Source: Rhizobiales bacterium GAS188 (lineage in GTDB: Bacteria > Pseudomonadota > Alphaproteobacteria > Rhizobiales > Beijerinckiaceae). Taken from it: DNA of 64,000 bases. Positions 16,565 to 24,438 of the stretch are shown one piece after another. The DNA lies in assembly GCA_900104855.1 (NCBI GenBank), contig FNSS01000003.1:1-64000 (forward strand). The letters run 5' to 3'. Below the pieces are notes generated by a model that was given only the letters and a program-made list of their open reading frames with translations, did no database searches and was not told the origin of the DNA. How positions within the stretch are numbered: the stretch's first letter is position 1; every line of letters begins with the position of its first letter. The translations under genes and the position numbers were made by a program.

Positions 16565-18610
16565 ATGCTCCTGAACACCATCGTCCACGATCTCCACCGC
16601 ACCTGCCTTCGGCTCGTCGTCGCGATTGCCCCACTGGTCATCTGGTATCCGGCCTGGGGCATGGCCGACGATCTATGGCGCTCCCTGCTGATCTCGATGC
16701 AAGAGAGCGGCATCGCGCCCGGTGCCGCATCGTATCGCCTCGCCTATGGGGCCTGGCCGACGGCTGCCCTCTTCGGGCCGGCGCTCGTGATGGCGTTGAT
16801 CCTTGGCCTGCGCCGCTTCGGTGCCGCCCTCCCCATGACCGCGATCGCCGCCGTCACCGGCATGGCGGCAGCGACGCTGCTGACGGGTTGGCATGAGGGC
16901 GCTCGCCTCCTCGGCCTTCGGCCGGCCTACTCGTGGATCAACATCCTGCGCGTCGCCAATTTCAATATCGGCTTCGCCTCCGCGCTCGGTTTCCTCGCGA
17001 CCTGCATCGGCATTCGCGTCCTGCGCGGCCAGCCGCTGCGTGCACATGGCGTGAAGCCCTTGCAACGCGCCAAGACCGACACCTTCGGGCACGCCGCCTG
17101 GATGCCGGTCAAGGAGGCATCCGTCCTGTTCGATGCGTCGCGCGAGCAGCTCGGCGGCGTCGTGGTCGGCGAGGCCTACCGGGTCGACCAGGATCCTGGC
17201 GCTGTGCGCCGTGCCTTCGATCCTCGCAACCGTGCCACCTGGGGCAAGGGCGGCACGGCGCCGCTCCTCGTATTCGATCTCGGCTGGGGCGGCACTCACG
17301 GTCTCGTCTTCGCCGGCTCCGGCTCCTACAAGACCGTCTCGACCTGCGTGCCGACGCTTCTCACCTATCGCGGACCGACCGTCACCCTCGACCCCTCCTC
17401 CGAGCTCGCGCCGATGCTGACGCCGGCGCGCACCGCCATGGGCCGTCGCGTCATCTCGATTGATCCTGCAAGCCGCGAGGGCAGCTTCAATGCCCTCGAC
17501 TGGCTCGATCCTTCGTCCGCACTGATCCATGGCGATGTGCGTGCCGTCGTCGATTGGATCTGCGGCGAGAAGCCGGCGGCGACCAGCTCGTCCCAAAATA
17601 CCGGAAAGGCCTTCTTCGAAGGCCGCGGCAAGGCCATGGTCGAGGCGCTGCTGTCCGATATCGTCCTCGATCCCGAGCTTCAACCCGGCAAGCGCAACCT
17701 GGTGACGCTCGCCGCCCGCCTCGCCCTCCCCGAGGACGGCATGCGCGAAGAGCTCGACCGCATCCACGAGCACTCGCAATCTCCGCGCGCCCGACATCTC
17801 GCCGGCCAGCTCATGCAGCTCGTCGCCGAGACCTTCTCCGGCGTCTATGGCAGCATGAGCGAACAGACCGAATGGCTCGCCAATCCGGGCTATGCCGCGC
17901 TCGTCTCCGGAAGCAGCTTCACCACCGCCGATCTCGTCGCCGGCGACATCGATCTCTTCATCAATATTCCCATGAAGGTGCTCGAGGCGACGCCGGCGCT
18001 CGCCCGCGTCGTCGTCGGCGCGCTCCTCAACGCCGTTTATGAAGCCGACGGTCATCTGCCCGGAGGCCGCGTCGTCTTCCTCCTCGACGAGGTCGCGCGC
18101 CTCGGCTTCATGTCCTCGCTGGCGCGTGCCCGGGACGCCGGCCGCAAATACGGCATCACCCTGGTCATGCTCTATCAGTCCGAAGGCCAGCTGCGCGAGC
18201 AATGGGGCGAGGGCGGCAAGGCGTCCTGGTTCGAATCCGCCTCCTGGCGGGCCTATGCCGCCATCGGCTCGCTCGAACAGGCCCGCGCCGTCTCCGAAGC
18301 CTGCGGCGAGCATGGCGTGATCTTGAGTTCGCAGAGCACCAATCGTGGCAATAGCGCGAGGCTGCTCGAGACCGGCACCGCCACCTCGGGCGTCTCGGAG
18401 CAGCTATCGGAGCGCGGCCGTCGCCTCGCGACGGTCTCAGAGATCCTGGCCGACACACGTGCCGACGAGCAGTTCGTGTTCGTGCACGGCCGCAAGCCTC
18501 TGCGCTGCGGCCGCGCCATCTACTTCCGCCGCCCGGAGATGGTGAGCCTGGTCGCTGCCAACCGCTTCGCGCCCCGGTCAAGGCCGAGCTCGTCAACCAG
18601 GACCTCGTGA
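16565..18610 (+). CDS. traG: Type IV coupling protein TraG (VirD4 family)
   Basis: 681 residues. The N-terminal region has three or four membrane segments (residues about 15-160). The cytoplasmic ATPase domain carries Walker A FAGSGSYKT (about residue 256) and Walker B RVVFLLDEVARLG (about 505). The motor would link the TraA-DNA complex to a mating pore. Length and motifs are those of TraG from rhizobial plasmids and ICEs. No trb/virB pore genes lie in the window, so it may depend on pore genes elsewhere. Confidence 0.95.
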   Translation: MLLNTIVHDLHRTCLRLVVAIAPLVIWYPAWGMADDLWRSLLISMQESGIAPGAASYRLAYGAWPTAALFGPALVMALILGLRRFGAALPMTAIAAVTGMAAATLLTGWHEGARLLGLRPAYSWINILRVANFNIGFASALGFLATCIGIRVLRGQPLRAHGVKPLQRAKTDTFGHAAWMPVKEASVLFDASREQLGGVVVGEAYRVDQDPGAVRRAFDPRNRATWGKGGTAPLLVFDLGWGGTHGLVFAGSGSYKTVSTCVPTLLTYRGPTVTLDPSSELAPMLTPARTAMGRRVISIDPASREGSFNALDWLDPSSALIHGDVRAVVDWICGEKPAATSSSQNTGKAFFEGRGKAMVEALLSDIVLDPELQPGKRNLVTLAARLALPEDGMREELDRIHEHSQSPRARHLAGQLMQLVAETFSGVYGSMSEQTEWLANPGYAALVSGSSFTTADLVAGDIDLFINIPMKVLEATPALARVVVGALLNAVYEADGHLPGGRVVFLLDEVARLGFMSSLARARDAGRKYGITLVMLYQSEGQLREQWGEGGKASWFESASWRAYAAIGSLEQARAVSEACGEHGVILSSQSTNRGNSARLLETGTATSGVSEQLSERGRRLATVSEILADTRADEQFVFVHGRKPLRCGRAIYFRRPEMVSLVAANRFAPRSRPSSSTRTS

Positions 18611-18619
18611 AGACAAGGG

Positions 18620-19675
18620 ATGCCGGCTGAAGCGATCCTCTTTGTCGCAGCCCTGATCGCTGTGGTCTTCGTCTTCACGGCCGCGCGCATCTTCGCCGGG
18701 ACGCTGCTCATCCTCTGCCTCGCCGTCATGGCCTGGCGTCTGGCGCTGGCCATGACGCGTGGCGCGCCCATGCCGGCGCGGCGATCCGCGGCCGGTGCTT
18801 TGAGTGGTGACGGGCCACGTCTTACCGTGCGCAAGGCCGTGCGGCCGCTTGCTGCGGTTCTCGCCGAGCTCGACGCCATGACCGGCTGGGCCTCGGTCAA
18901 GGCCGAGGTCCACAAGCTCGTCGCCGTTCTGCAAACCGAGCGCGCGCGCAAGCGCCACGGCATCAAGACGGCGCCGCCGAGCCTGCATCTCGTCTTCCTT
19001 GGCAATCCCGGCACCGGCAAGACCACGGCTGCCCGCCTTATGGGCGAGATCCTGGTCGGCCTCGGCTTGCTGCGCTCCGGCCATGTCGTCGAGGTCGACC
19101 GCGGCTAGCTGGTCGCGGGCTTCATCGGACAGACCGCCATGAAGACAGAGCGAGCCGTCGAATCGGCCCTCGACGGTGTGCTGTTCATCGATGAAGCCTA
19201 TGCGCTTGCCCCCTTGGCGAACGGCGGCGACTTCGGCCGGGAGGCGATCGACACCCTGCTCAAGCTGATGGAGGACGAGCGCGACCGCCTCTGCGTCATC
19301 GCCGCCGGCTACACGGGCGAGATGCGCCGCTTCCTCGATGCCAATCCAGGCCTGCGCTCGCGCTTCGGCCGCATCATCACTTTCGAGGACTACGATGCGG
19401 ACGAGCTCGCCGCGATCTACCGGGATCTCGCAAGGCGCGAAGGCTTCGCCCTCGACCCTGGGGCCGATGCGGCGGCAATGCGTGTCTGCGTGCGAATGGA
19501 AGCCGAGCGCGGTGAACAGTTCGGCAATGGCCGCGCCGTGCGCACGCTCTGGGAGCGCACCCGCGAAGCCCAGGCCCTGCGCCTCGCACGATCTGGCGTC
19601 GGATTGGGCCGCGATCCCATCATGCGCATCGAGGCGCGCGACATCGAGGCGGCCAGTGAGGGAGGGAGCCCATGA
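18620..19675 (+). pseudogene. AAA+ ATPase (CbbX/SpoVK-like) interrupted by an in-frame amber codon
   Basis: One reading frame spans the region, but TAG occurs at 19106-19108, cutting it into 162 and roughly 188 residues. The first part has two membrane segments (about residues 3-45) and Walker [14 protein letters not shown]. The second part, in the same frame, has [13 protein letters not shown] (Walker B) and a sensor/arginine-finger region [20 protein letters not shown]. The stop falls in the segment VEVDRG[14 protein letters not shown], where a D or E codon is expected (GAG to TAG is one base). A restart at ATG 19139 would lack Walker A. It follows traG by 9 bases. The break is either a recent inactivation or amber readthrough. 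Confidence 0.8.
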
Positions 19676-20046
19676 CCCGCGGCGAACTCATCTCCCATCT
19701 GCGCCGCGCGCTGTCCCTCGTGCCGGCGCTGATCCGGCACAATCCGCTGTTCCGCTATGCGGCTATCGGCGCCGTCCTCTTCCTGCTTCTCGTCATCGGC
19801 CGTCTCGCGCAGGATATGGCAGGCCCCGGCCCGATTCCGCTGGCGCCGGATGCCGATGTCGTCACGGCTCCGGCCGATCGACCGCCATCCGCCGCGACGC
19901 CGACATCGAGAACAACGAACCCCGCCGCGGTGCCGAGCATCGCGCCCGGCCGTTCGCTCGACGCTGTCAGCGTTGGTGCCGCGCCAGCCGACGGCTTCGG
20001 CACCCTGCCCCCAAGAAACAGACAAGCATTAGGCAAGCACCCGTGA
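19672..20046 (+). CDS. Single-span membrane protein of the conjugation region
   Basis: 124 residues. The start codon overlaps the ATPase stop by 4 bases (ATGA) and its own stop overlaps the next start (GTGA), so it is embedded in a translationally coupled set. A basic N-terminus is followed by one membrane span around residues 27-45 and a long proline/alanine/threonine-rich tail, probably periplasmic. I do not recognise a family. The context suggests an envelope component linked to transfer. Confidence 0.7.
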   Translation: MTRGELISHLRRALSLVPALIRHNPLFRYAAIGAVLFLLLVIGRLAQDMAGPGPIPLAPDADVVTAPADRPPSAATPTSRTTNPAAVPSIAPGRSLDAVSVGAAPADGFGTLPPRNRQALGKHP

Positions 20047-20759
20047 TCCGACCCGCTCTTGTTCTTGCAGTTTCCGGCTTGCTCGCCGTCACTTGCCCGG
20101 CACTGGCGCAATCTCCGCCGGCGCCATCTTCGCCCGCATCGTCGACCGATCAGCGCCTCGACCGGATCGATGGCAAGCTCGACGAGATCCTGCGGCGCCT
20201 CGGGGTAGAAACCATGTCGACTGGCCAATCGGCCCCCTCCTCCGCCCCGGCGCAAGCACCACAGCTGCCCGCGGCTGCTGTCGTCCAGCCCGAAAGCACC
20301 GCCTACAAGCCCGGTGCCGTCGCCATCGTTCATGAGGCACCCGACAAACCCCGCGACCTCCAATCGATTCCGGCCGATAGCGTCGGCGGCTTCGTCTATG
20401 CCGGCGGCCCCATCGCGCTCCACGATCTCAAGTCGAAAGGCGTGCGCTACACCGGCCTCGCCGGGCTCGAGCTGCAAGGCTGGCTCAAGATCACCACCGC
20501 CGGCCGCACCCAGCTTGGCATGGAGTTTCGCGCCATCACCGGCGCCAATGCCGTGATCGCACCCTCCTGCATTGCCGCGGCCTGGCTCGAGAACCGCTCG
20601 ATCGGCACCGAGACCCGCGAGATCCCGGTGCCCACGCGCGAGGAAAAGACCCTCGACCTCGTTCTCGGCGCCGATCTCGAGCCCGGCCTCTATCGCCTGC
20701 GGGTCTGGGCCGCCTGCACCCCGACCGCGATCTCAAGCTCAATGCCGAACTCCTGGTGA
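20043..20759 (+). CDS. Exported protein of the conjugation region, C-terminus frameshifted
   Basis: 238 residues from GTG 20043. A signal peptide (VLAVSGLLAVTCPALA) is followed by a short coiled coil (DQRLDRIDGKLDEILRRLG), a linker and a beta-rich domain (residues about 100-230). The frame ends in a poor tail after VWAACTP. The +2 frame from about 20718 continues PDRDLKLNAELLVKGPPDMN and LRPVTAADLIHQGG to a stop at 20824, which looks like the original C-terminus. So a small indel near 20715-20720 replaced the last roughly 35 residues. Function is unknown; it is coupled to the preceding membrane-protein gene. Confidence 0.7.
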   Translation: MIRPALVLAVSGLLAVTCPALAQSPPAPSSPASSTDQRLDRIDGKLDEILRRLGVETMSTGQSAPSSAPAQAPQLPAAAVVQPESTAYKPGAVAIVHEAPDKPRDLQSIPADSVGGFVYAGGPIALHDLKSKGVRYTGLAGLELQGWLKITTAGRTQLGMEFRAITGANAVIAPSCIAAAWLENRSIGTETREIPVPTREEKTLDLVLGADLEPGLYRLRVWAACTPTAISSSMPNSW

Positions 20760-20855
20760 AGGGCCCACCCGACATGAATCTGCGCCCAGTCACCGCCGCC
20801 GATCTGATCCACCAGGGCGGCTGACAGAGCCGGTGCCGACGCCGATAACCGCGGC

Positions 20856-21131
20856 TCACCCTATCTGCAAGCAAGGCTCGTCCACGCGCCTGTCGACCAA
20901 AGGTTCTCGTAACTGGACGCACAGCGAGCTCGCCACTTGCTGCAGCATATCAAGGCCGTCTATCGGCGAGGTGATCGCCGGCGAGAAATCCACGAACCTG
21001 CGCCCTTCGGCAAGCTCTCGAGGCGCCTCGGCACTTGCAAATTCGCCGGCATGTGCGACCGAGCATGACAGAAAGCAGACCCGGCGCCGGTCGGCGCCGG
21101 GAACTTTCTGAAGGGTGGCCCTCCGGCTCAC
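20856..21131 (-). CDS. Hypothetical protein, uncertain
   Basis: A 91-residue frame from GTG 21131. Its first part (KVPGADRRRVCFLSCSVAHA) resembles the frame at 24867-25085 (KVPGADGRRVHFLSRSVEPA), and the DNA upstream of both (about 21060-21216 and 24995-25150) is also homologous. So this is one of two diverged copies of a small gene plus leader. There are no motifs. It lies directly downstream of an ssb copy on the same strand. Confidence 0.35.
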   Translation of the reverse strand: MSRRATLQKVPGADRRRVCFLSCSVAHAGEFASAEAPRELAEGRRFVDFSPAITSPIDGLDMLQQVASSLCVQLREPLVDRRVDEPCLQIG

Positions 21132-21228
21132 TACGGCGCCATTTGGAAGCGCGTTCGCCTTCGGGCCGATCGCAGCAATGCCGCGATGAAGGGCGCTGCC
21201 TTCGCTGGGACACTTGTGCCCGGCGATT

Positions 21229-21258
21229 GGAAGGGGCCGCCTTGCGGCGGCCCCTTCC
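21229..21258 (-). terminator. Terminator hairpin downstream of ssb copy A
   Basis: GGAAGGGGCCGCC, loop TTGC, GGCGGCCCCTTCC: a perfect 13-bp stem just past the ssb stop codon. Copy B has the same hairpin with a compensatory A-T to T-A change in the stem, which supports a structural role. There is little T-run. Confidence 0.65.
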
Positions 21259-21261
21259 AGC

Positions 21262-21603
21262 TCACTCTGCTTCGCCTTCAGTGGCCTCCGAGGGCTTCGC
21301 CAGTCGCGAGATGTCCATGCAGATCAGGTCGACGGTGAAGCGGGTCTCGTCGTCCTTCACGTAGGAGTTCTGCTTGATCCGGCCGCGGGCGTGAACCAGG
21401 TCGCCCTTCCCCAGATGCTTCTGGACGTAGCCGCGCATGCTGTCCTGGAAGATCGTGACCTCGTTCCAATGGGTGCTGTCCTTCCACTCACCGGCCTTGT
21501 CCTTGAAGGGGTAGTTCGCCGCCAGCGACACCCTGACTGTGGAGCCTACCGTCTTGATCTGACCGACCCGGCCGATGATCTGGAATTCCGCGATGTTCCT
21601 CAT
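21262..21603 (-). CDS. ssb: Single-stranded DNA-binding protein, copy A
   Basis: 113 residues from ATG 21603 (MRNIAEFQIIGRVGQIKTVG). The OB-fold is complete: strands around residues 5-12 and 22-30, the aromatic WKDSTHWNEVTIFQ loop, and GYVQKHLGKGDLVHARGRIK. The acidic tail is very short (EATEGEAE), unlike chromosomal SSB, whose C-terminal DDDIPF recruits partners. Short SSBs of this kind are usual on conjugative elements, where they protect transferred single strands. A near-identical paralogue lies 2.4 kb away. Confidence 0.92.
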   Translation of the reverse strand: MRNIAEFQIIGRVGQIKTVGSTVRVSLAANYPFKDKAGEWKDSTHWNEVTIFQDSMRGYVQKHLGKGDLVHARGRIKQNSYVKDDETRFTVDLICMDISRLAKPSEATEGEAE

Positions 21604-22004
21604 GGTGCTCTCCTTTGATGTGGGGCGACCTGCCCCGTTGCCATGGCGACACGCAAAGGCCGGCAAGCCGGAACCGGAGCCCGAGCGCAGCGAGGGGCAA
21701 GCGAAGCGCTGCGCCCCGGAGAGCGGAGCTGGCCGGAGGGGTATCGCCCATCCGAGCGCAGCGAGGACGGCCATGCGCCCGCGAGCGAAGCGAAGACTCA
21801 GCGATAGGCCGGTCTGCAGGTGAGCCGGCGGAGACGGTCATGCCGCTGAGCGAAGCGAAGACGGCGATAGACCGCGAGCCAGGCGACCGAAGACTGGGGA
21901 TACCGGCCAGCTCCATGCTCGATGGGGCCGTAGCGACGGCGACGGCCTTAAGTGACAAAGCCAGGCAACGGGCGAGTCGCCCGCACTCCCCAAGGAGATC
22001 AGCC

Positions 22005-22232
22005 ATGAGGTCCGCGGAACCCGGTCATGGTTCGCGGTCGAAGCCCAAGACGGCTCATCGGTTCAGGGGCTGGTATACACCCGGTCCGCCAAGGACAGGA
22101 CGGGGGTGCGAGGACAGTCCGGTGGGGGAATACGATCACTGGTCCAGGACGGGCAGCAGTCCCCGGACCAAGAGCATCGGGGGCAGAACGCGCTCGCGCC
22201 AACGAGGCCACCAAAGCCGAGCATCGCCCTGA
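22005..22232 (+). CDS. Arginine-rich hypothetical frame, copy A
   Basis: 75 codons preceded by AAGGAG seven bases before the ATG, a strong ribosome-binding site that is also conserved in copy B at 24439. The product is rich in arginine, glycine and serine with no recognisable domain. Relative to copy B the reading frame is disrupted after about codon 60, so if the copy B protein is real this one is frameshifted. It is divergent from ssb. Confidence 0.3.
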   Translation: MRSAEPGHGSRSKPKTAHRFRGWYTPGPPRTGRGCEDSPVGEYDHWSRTGSSPRTKSIGGRTRSRQRGHQSRASP

Positions 22233-22561
22233 AGGATGACAAGGCTCGCTCAAGCGAGATCCGCGCATGGATGATCGCAGCGTTCGCGCAGCTGTGGGTT
22301 CACGCGAAGGCAGGACAAGGGCGCTCAGGGGGCGGGCTGGCGTCCCGCCAAACGCGTCCAAGGCGTCGGGTGATGACGCTCATGGGCCAGCTGGCGAGGG
22401 GACCGGAAGGAGGAAGGACGTTTCTTGCGTTCGGGATCGTCCCCCGTACGGGCGAAGACCCGCAGGGGCTTCGCGAGCCGCCTCGGGCGGCGAGTAGAGC
22501 CCGGGCCCGGGAGGGCAACGCCAATACCCCCACCAATTCGAAACCGGACAGGTCACGATAA

Positions 22562-22974
22562 GCCTGGCCGGTCGTCGCCCGGACACGCGGGATGCCATCG
22601 GCTCGCGAAGCGAGGTCATTCGCCTTCGCCTTTTGGGTCGGGCGTAAAGGCTTCAATTCAGGGTTGATGCCGAGCCAGCAAGCCCCGCACGACTTCCGCG
22701 AGGAACGCGCCGCGGGCTCGGCCGAGCTCATCGAGTCTCTAATCGTCCGCCCATTGCCAGCGCCTTCAGCGCGGCCGCTGCGTCGAGGACGTTTCGATCC
22801 TGCTCTCCGCCCAGCTGGAGAGTATCGAGGGCAAGCGCTCCTGCGAGCAAGCGGGCGCGATCCGGCATCCGGCCTTGCGCTTGCTCCTCCTACGCATAGA
22901 CGGCACCTGCCAACCCCGTCATTGATTGCAATCCTCAGCTTGATGCCCGCGACCCATCGGCGAGGTTAACGGGG
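22562..22974. other. Gap without recognisable genes
   Basis: No convincing frame, hairpin or repeat was found between the copy A duplication and hicB. Confidence 0.4.
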
Positions 22975-23373
22975 TCAGCCACGCCGTTCTTCCAGCGTCA
23001 GATGCGTGATGTAGCCGGAGCGGCTTTCGCCGGCAGCTCGAGCAAGTGCATCGAGGCGCTTCAGCACGCGGCGCGGGAGCGTGATGTTCACGCGCTCGAT
23101 GGTGTCGTCGAGCAGTGCAGGGTCCAAGGTGATGATGCCGAAGGTCCACCCCGCGTAGTCGGGGTTCCGGCTTACCGCTTCCAAGCTGGACGGTGCCGGG
23201 ATGGCCTCGCCCGCGTCCAGGCTTGCATCGATCCAGGCGGCGGCTGCTTCTTCAGCGCCGGCAACGGCCTCGTCCAGGGTATCCCCAGCCGAGAAGCATC
23301 CTGGCAGATCGGGAACGACGACGCTGAAGGCTGTAGTTTCGGTCCCAGGTTCGATAGCAATGGGGTAGCGCAT
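22975..23373 (-). CDS. hicB: HicB-family antitoxin
   Basis: 132 residues. The N-terminal HicB fold (MRYPIAIEPGTETTAFSVVV, PDLPGCFSAGDTLDEAV) is followed by a C-terminal ribbon-helix-helix DNA-binding part (ERVNITLPRRVLKRLDALAR). It should neutralise HicA and repress the operon through the palindrome upstream of hicA. It starts 9 bases after the hicA stop. The longer, ribbon-helix-helix form is one of the two known HicB types. Confidence 0.93.
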   Translation of the reverse strand: MRYPIAIEPGTETTAFSVVVPDLPGCFSAGDTLDEAVAGAEEAAAAWIDASLDAGEAIPAPSSLEAVSRNPDYAGWTFGIITLDPALLDDTIERVNITLPRRVLKRLDALARAAGESRSGYITHLTLEERRG

Positions 23374-23382
23374 ATCAGCCTC

Positions 23383-23562
23383 CTATAGGCCAGCTTGCTT
23401 GCGGATCGCGGCGATCAGACCGACGCCGAGATCCTTCTTTGGGTGCGGCACCACAACGTGACCGGGGCGATCGGGATGCTTAAAGACGTGGTGCGAGCCG
23501 CGAACGCGGTCCAAGACCCAGCCAGCCGCCTTCAATTCACGGATGATGTCCGCGCTCTTCAT
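23383..23562 (-). CDS. hicA: HicA-family mRNA interferase toxin
   Basis: 59 residues from ATG 23562 (MKSADIIRELKAAGWVLDRV). The dsRBD-like core with the catalytic histidine in GSHHVFKHP is intact, followed by VPHPKKDLGVGLIAAIRKQAG. HicA cleaves mRNA. It is upstream of hicB, the usual order. The ATG lies 7 bases from a good -10 element with no room for a ribosome-binding site, so a leaderless message is likely. A GTG at 23580 in the same frame is an alternative start but would lie inside the promoter. Confidence 0.93.
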   Translation of the reverse strand: MKSADIIRELKAAGWVLDRVRGSHHVFKHPDRPGHVVVPHPKKDLGVGLIAAIRKQAGL

Positions 23563-23563
23563 T

Positions 23564-23599
23564 GTGTGTATCATACACACTATGAATTGCTGACGTCAA
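23564..23599 (-). promoter_or_regulatory. hicAB promoter with embedded operator palindrome
   Basis: Reading the minus strand, TTGACG (23599-23594), an 18-base spacer and TATGAT (23575-23570) form a promoter. The palindrome GTGTGTAT-C-ATACACAC (23564-23580) covers the -10 and the predicted start point. HicB binding there would block RNA polymerase. The start point falls on or next to the hicA ATG. Confidence 0.75.
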
Positions 23600-23663
23600 C
23601 GAGTGCACCAACAGGGCACGAGTGTGCAGCCGCCCTCCCCTCGGCGACGGCGTGACAAAGCAG

Positions 23664-23691
23664 GATGGGGCCGCCTTTCGGCGGCCCCATC
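23664..23691 (-). terminator. Terminator hairpin downstream of ssb copy B
   Basis: GATGGGGCCGCC, loop TTTC, GGCGGCCCCATC: a perfect 12-bp stem. It differs from copy A by a compensatory base-pair change and a loop base. It lies between ssb copy B and hicA. Confidence 0.65.
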
Positions 23692-23704
23692 GAGCTCACT
23701 CGGC

Positions 23705-24037
23705 TCAGTCTTCGGCGGCCTCCGAGGCCTGCGCCAGTCGCGAGATCTCCATGCAGATCAGGTCGACGGTGAAGCGGGTCTCGTCGTCCTTCACGTAGGA
23801 GTTCTGCTTGATCCGGCCGCGGGCGTGAACCAGGTCGCCCTTCCCCAGATGCTTCTGGACGTAGCCGCGCATGCTGTCCTGGAAGATCGTGACCTCGTTC
23901 CAATGGGTGCTGTCCTTCCACTCACCGGCCTTGTCCTTGAAGGGGTAGTTCGCCGCCAGCGACACCCTGACTGTGGAGCCTACCGTCTTGATCTGACCGA
24001 CCCGGCCGATGATCTGGAATTCCGCGATGTTCCTCAT
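23705..24037 (-). CDS. ssb: Single-stranded DNA-binding protein, copy B
   Basis: 110 residues from ATG 24037. It is identical to copy A through about residue 97 and differs only near the end (MEISRLAQASEAAED against MDISRLAKPSEATEGEAE). The OB-fold is complete and the acidic tail short. Having two nearly identical element-type SSB genes 2.4 kb apart is unusual and reflects the segmental duplication. Confidence 0.92.
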   Translation of the reverse strand: MRNIAEFQIIGRVGQIKTVGSTVRVSLAANYPFKDKAGEWKDSTHWNEVTIFQDSMRGYVQKHLGKGDLVHARGRIKQNSYVKDDETRFTVDLICMEISRLAQASEAAED

Positions 24038-24438
24038 GGTGCTCTCCTTTGATGTGGGGCGACCTGCCCCGTTGCCATGGCGACACGCAAAGGCCGGCAA
24101 GCCGGAACCGGAGCCCGAGCGCAGCGAGGGGCAAGCGAAGCGCTGCGCCCCGGAGAGCGGAGCTGGCCGGAGGGGTATCGCCCATCCGAGCGCAGCGAGG
24201 ACGGCCATGCGCCCGCGAGCGAAGCGAAGACTCAGCGATTGGCCGGTCTGCAGGTGAGCCGGCGCAGACGGTCATGCCGCTGAGCGAAGCGAAGACGGCG
24301 ATAGACCGCGAGCCAGGCGACCGAAGACTGGGGATACCGGCCAGCTCCATGCTCGATGGGGCCGTAGCGACGGCGACGGCCTTAAGTGACAAAGCCAGGC
24401 AACGGGCGAGTCGCCCGCACTCCCCAAGGAGATCAGCC

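Larger units (their letters stand above)
21225..22045. repeat. ssb-containing duplication, copy A
   Basis: This segment matches 23660-24479. From 21316 to about 22045 the two are almost identical at a constant offset of 2434 bases. The ends, including the ssb C-terminal codons and the terminator hairpin, have diverged. Beyond 22045 weaker similarity continues to about 22400 (copy B to about 24850). The near-identical core inside diverged flanks suggests gene conversion. Confidence 0.85.

Noticed and set aside
16673-18313. A 546-codon minus-strand frame
   Set aside because: Antisense to traG with no recognisable motifs.
19106-19108. Pyrrolysine at the amber codon of the AAA+ ATPase
   Set aside because: No pyl genes or downstream signal seen. 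Simple mutation is more likely in a decaying element.
21683-21860. Possible CRISPR array from the GAGCGAAGCGAAG repeats
   Set aside because: Repeats are too short (13 bp), irregularly spaced and without cas genes.
22975-23373. HicB alone as a phage-type repressor
   Set aside because: A complete hicA lies immediately upstream with a shared promoter, so it is a toxin-antitoxin pair.
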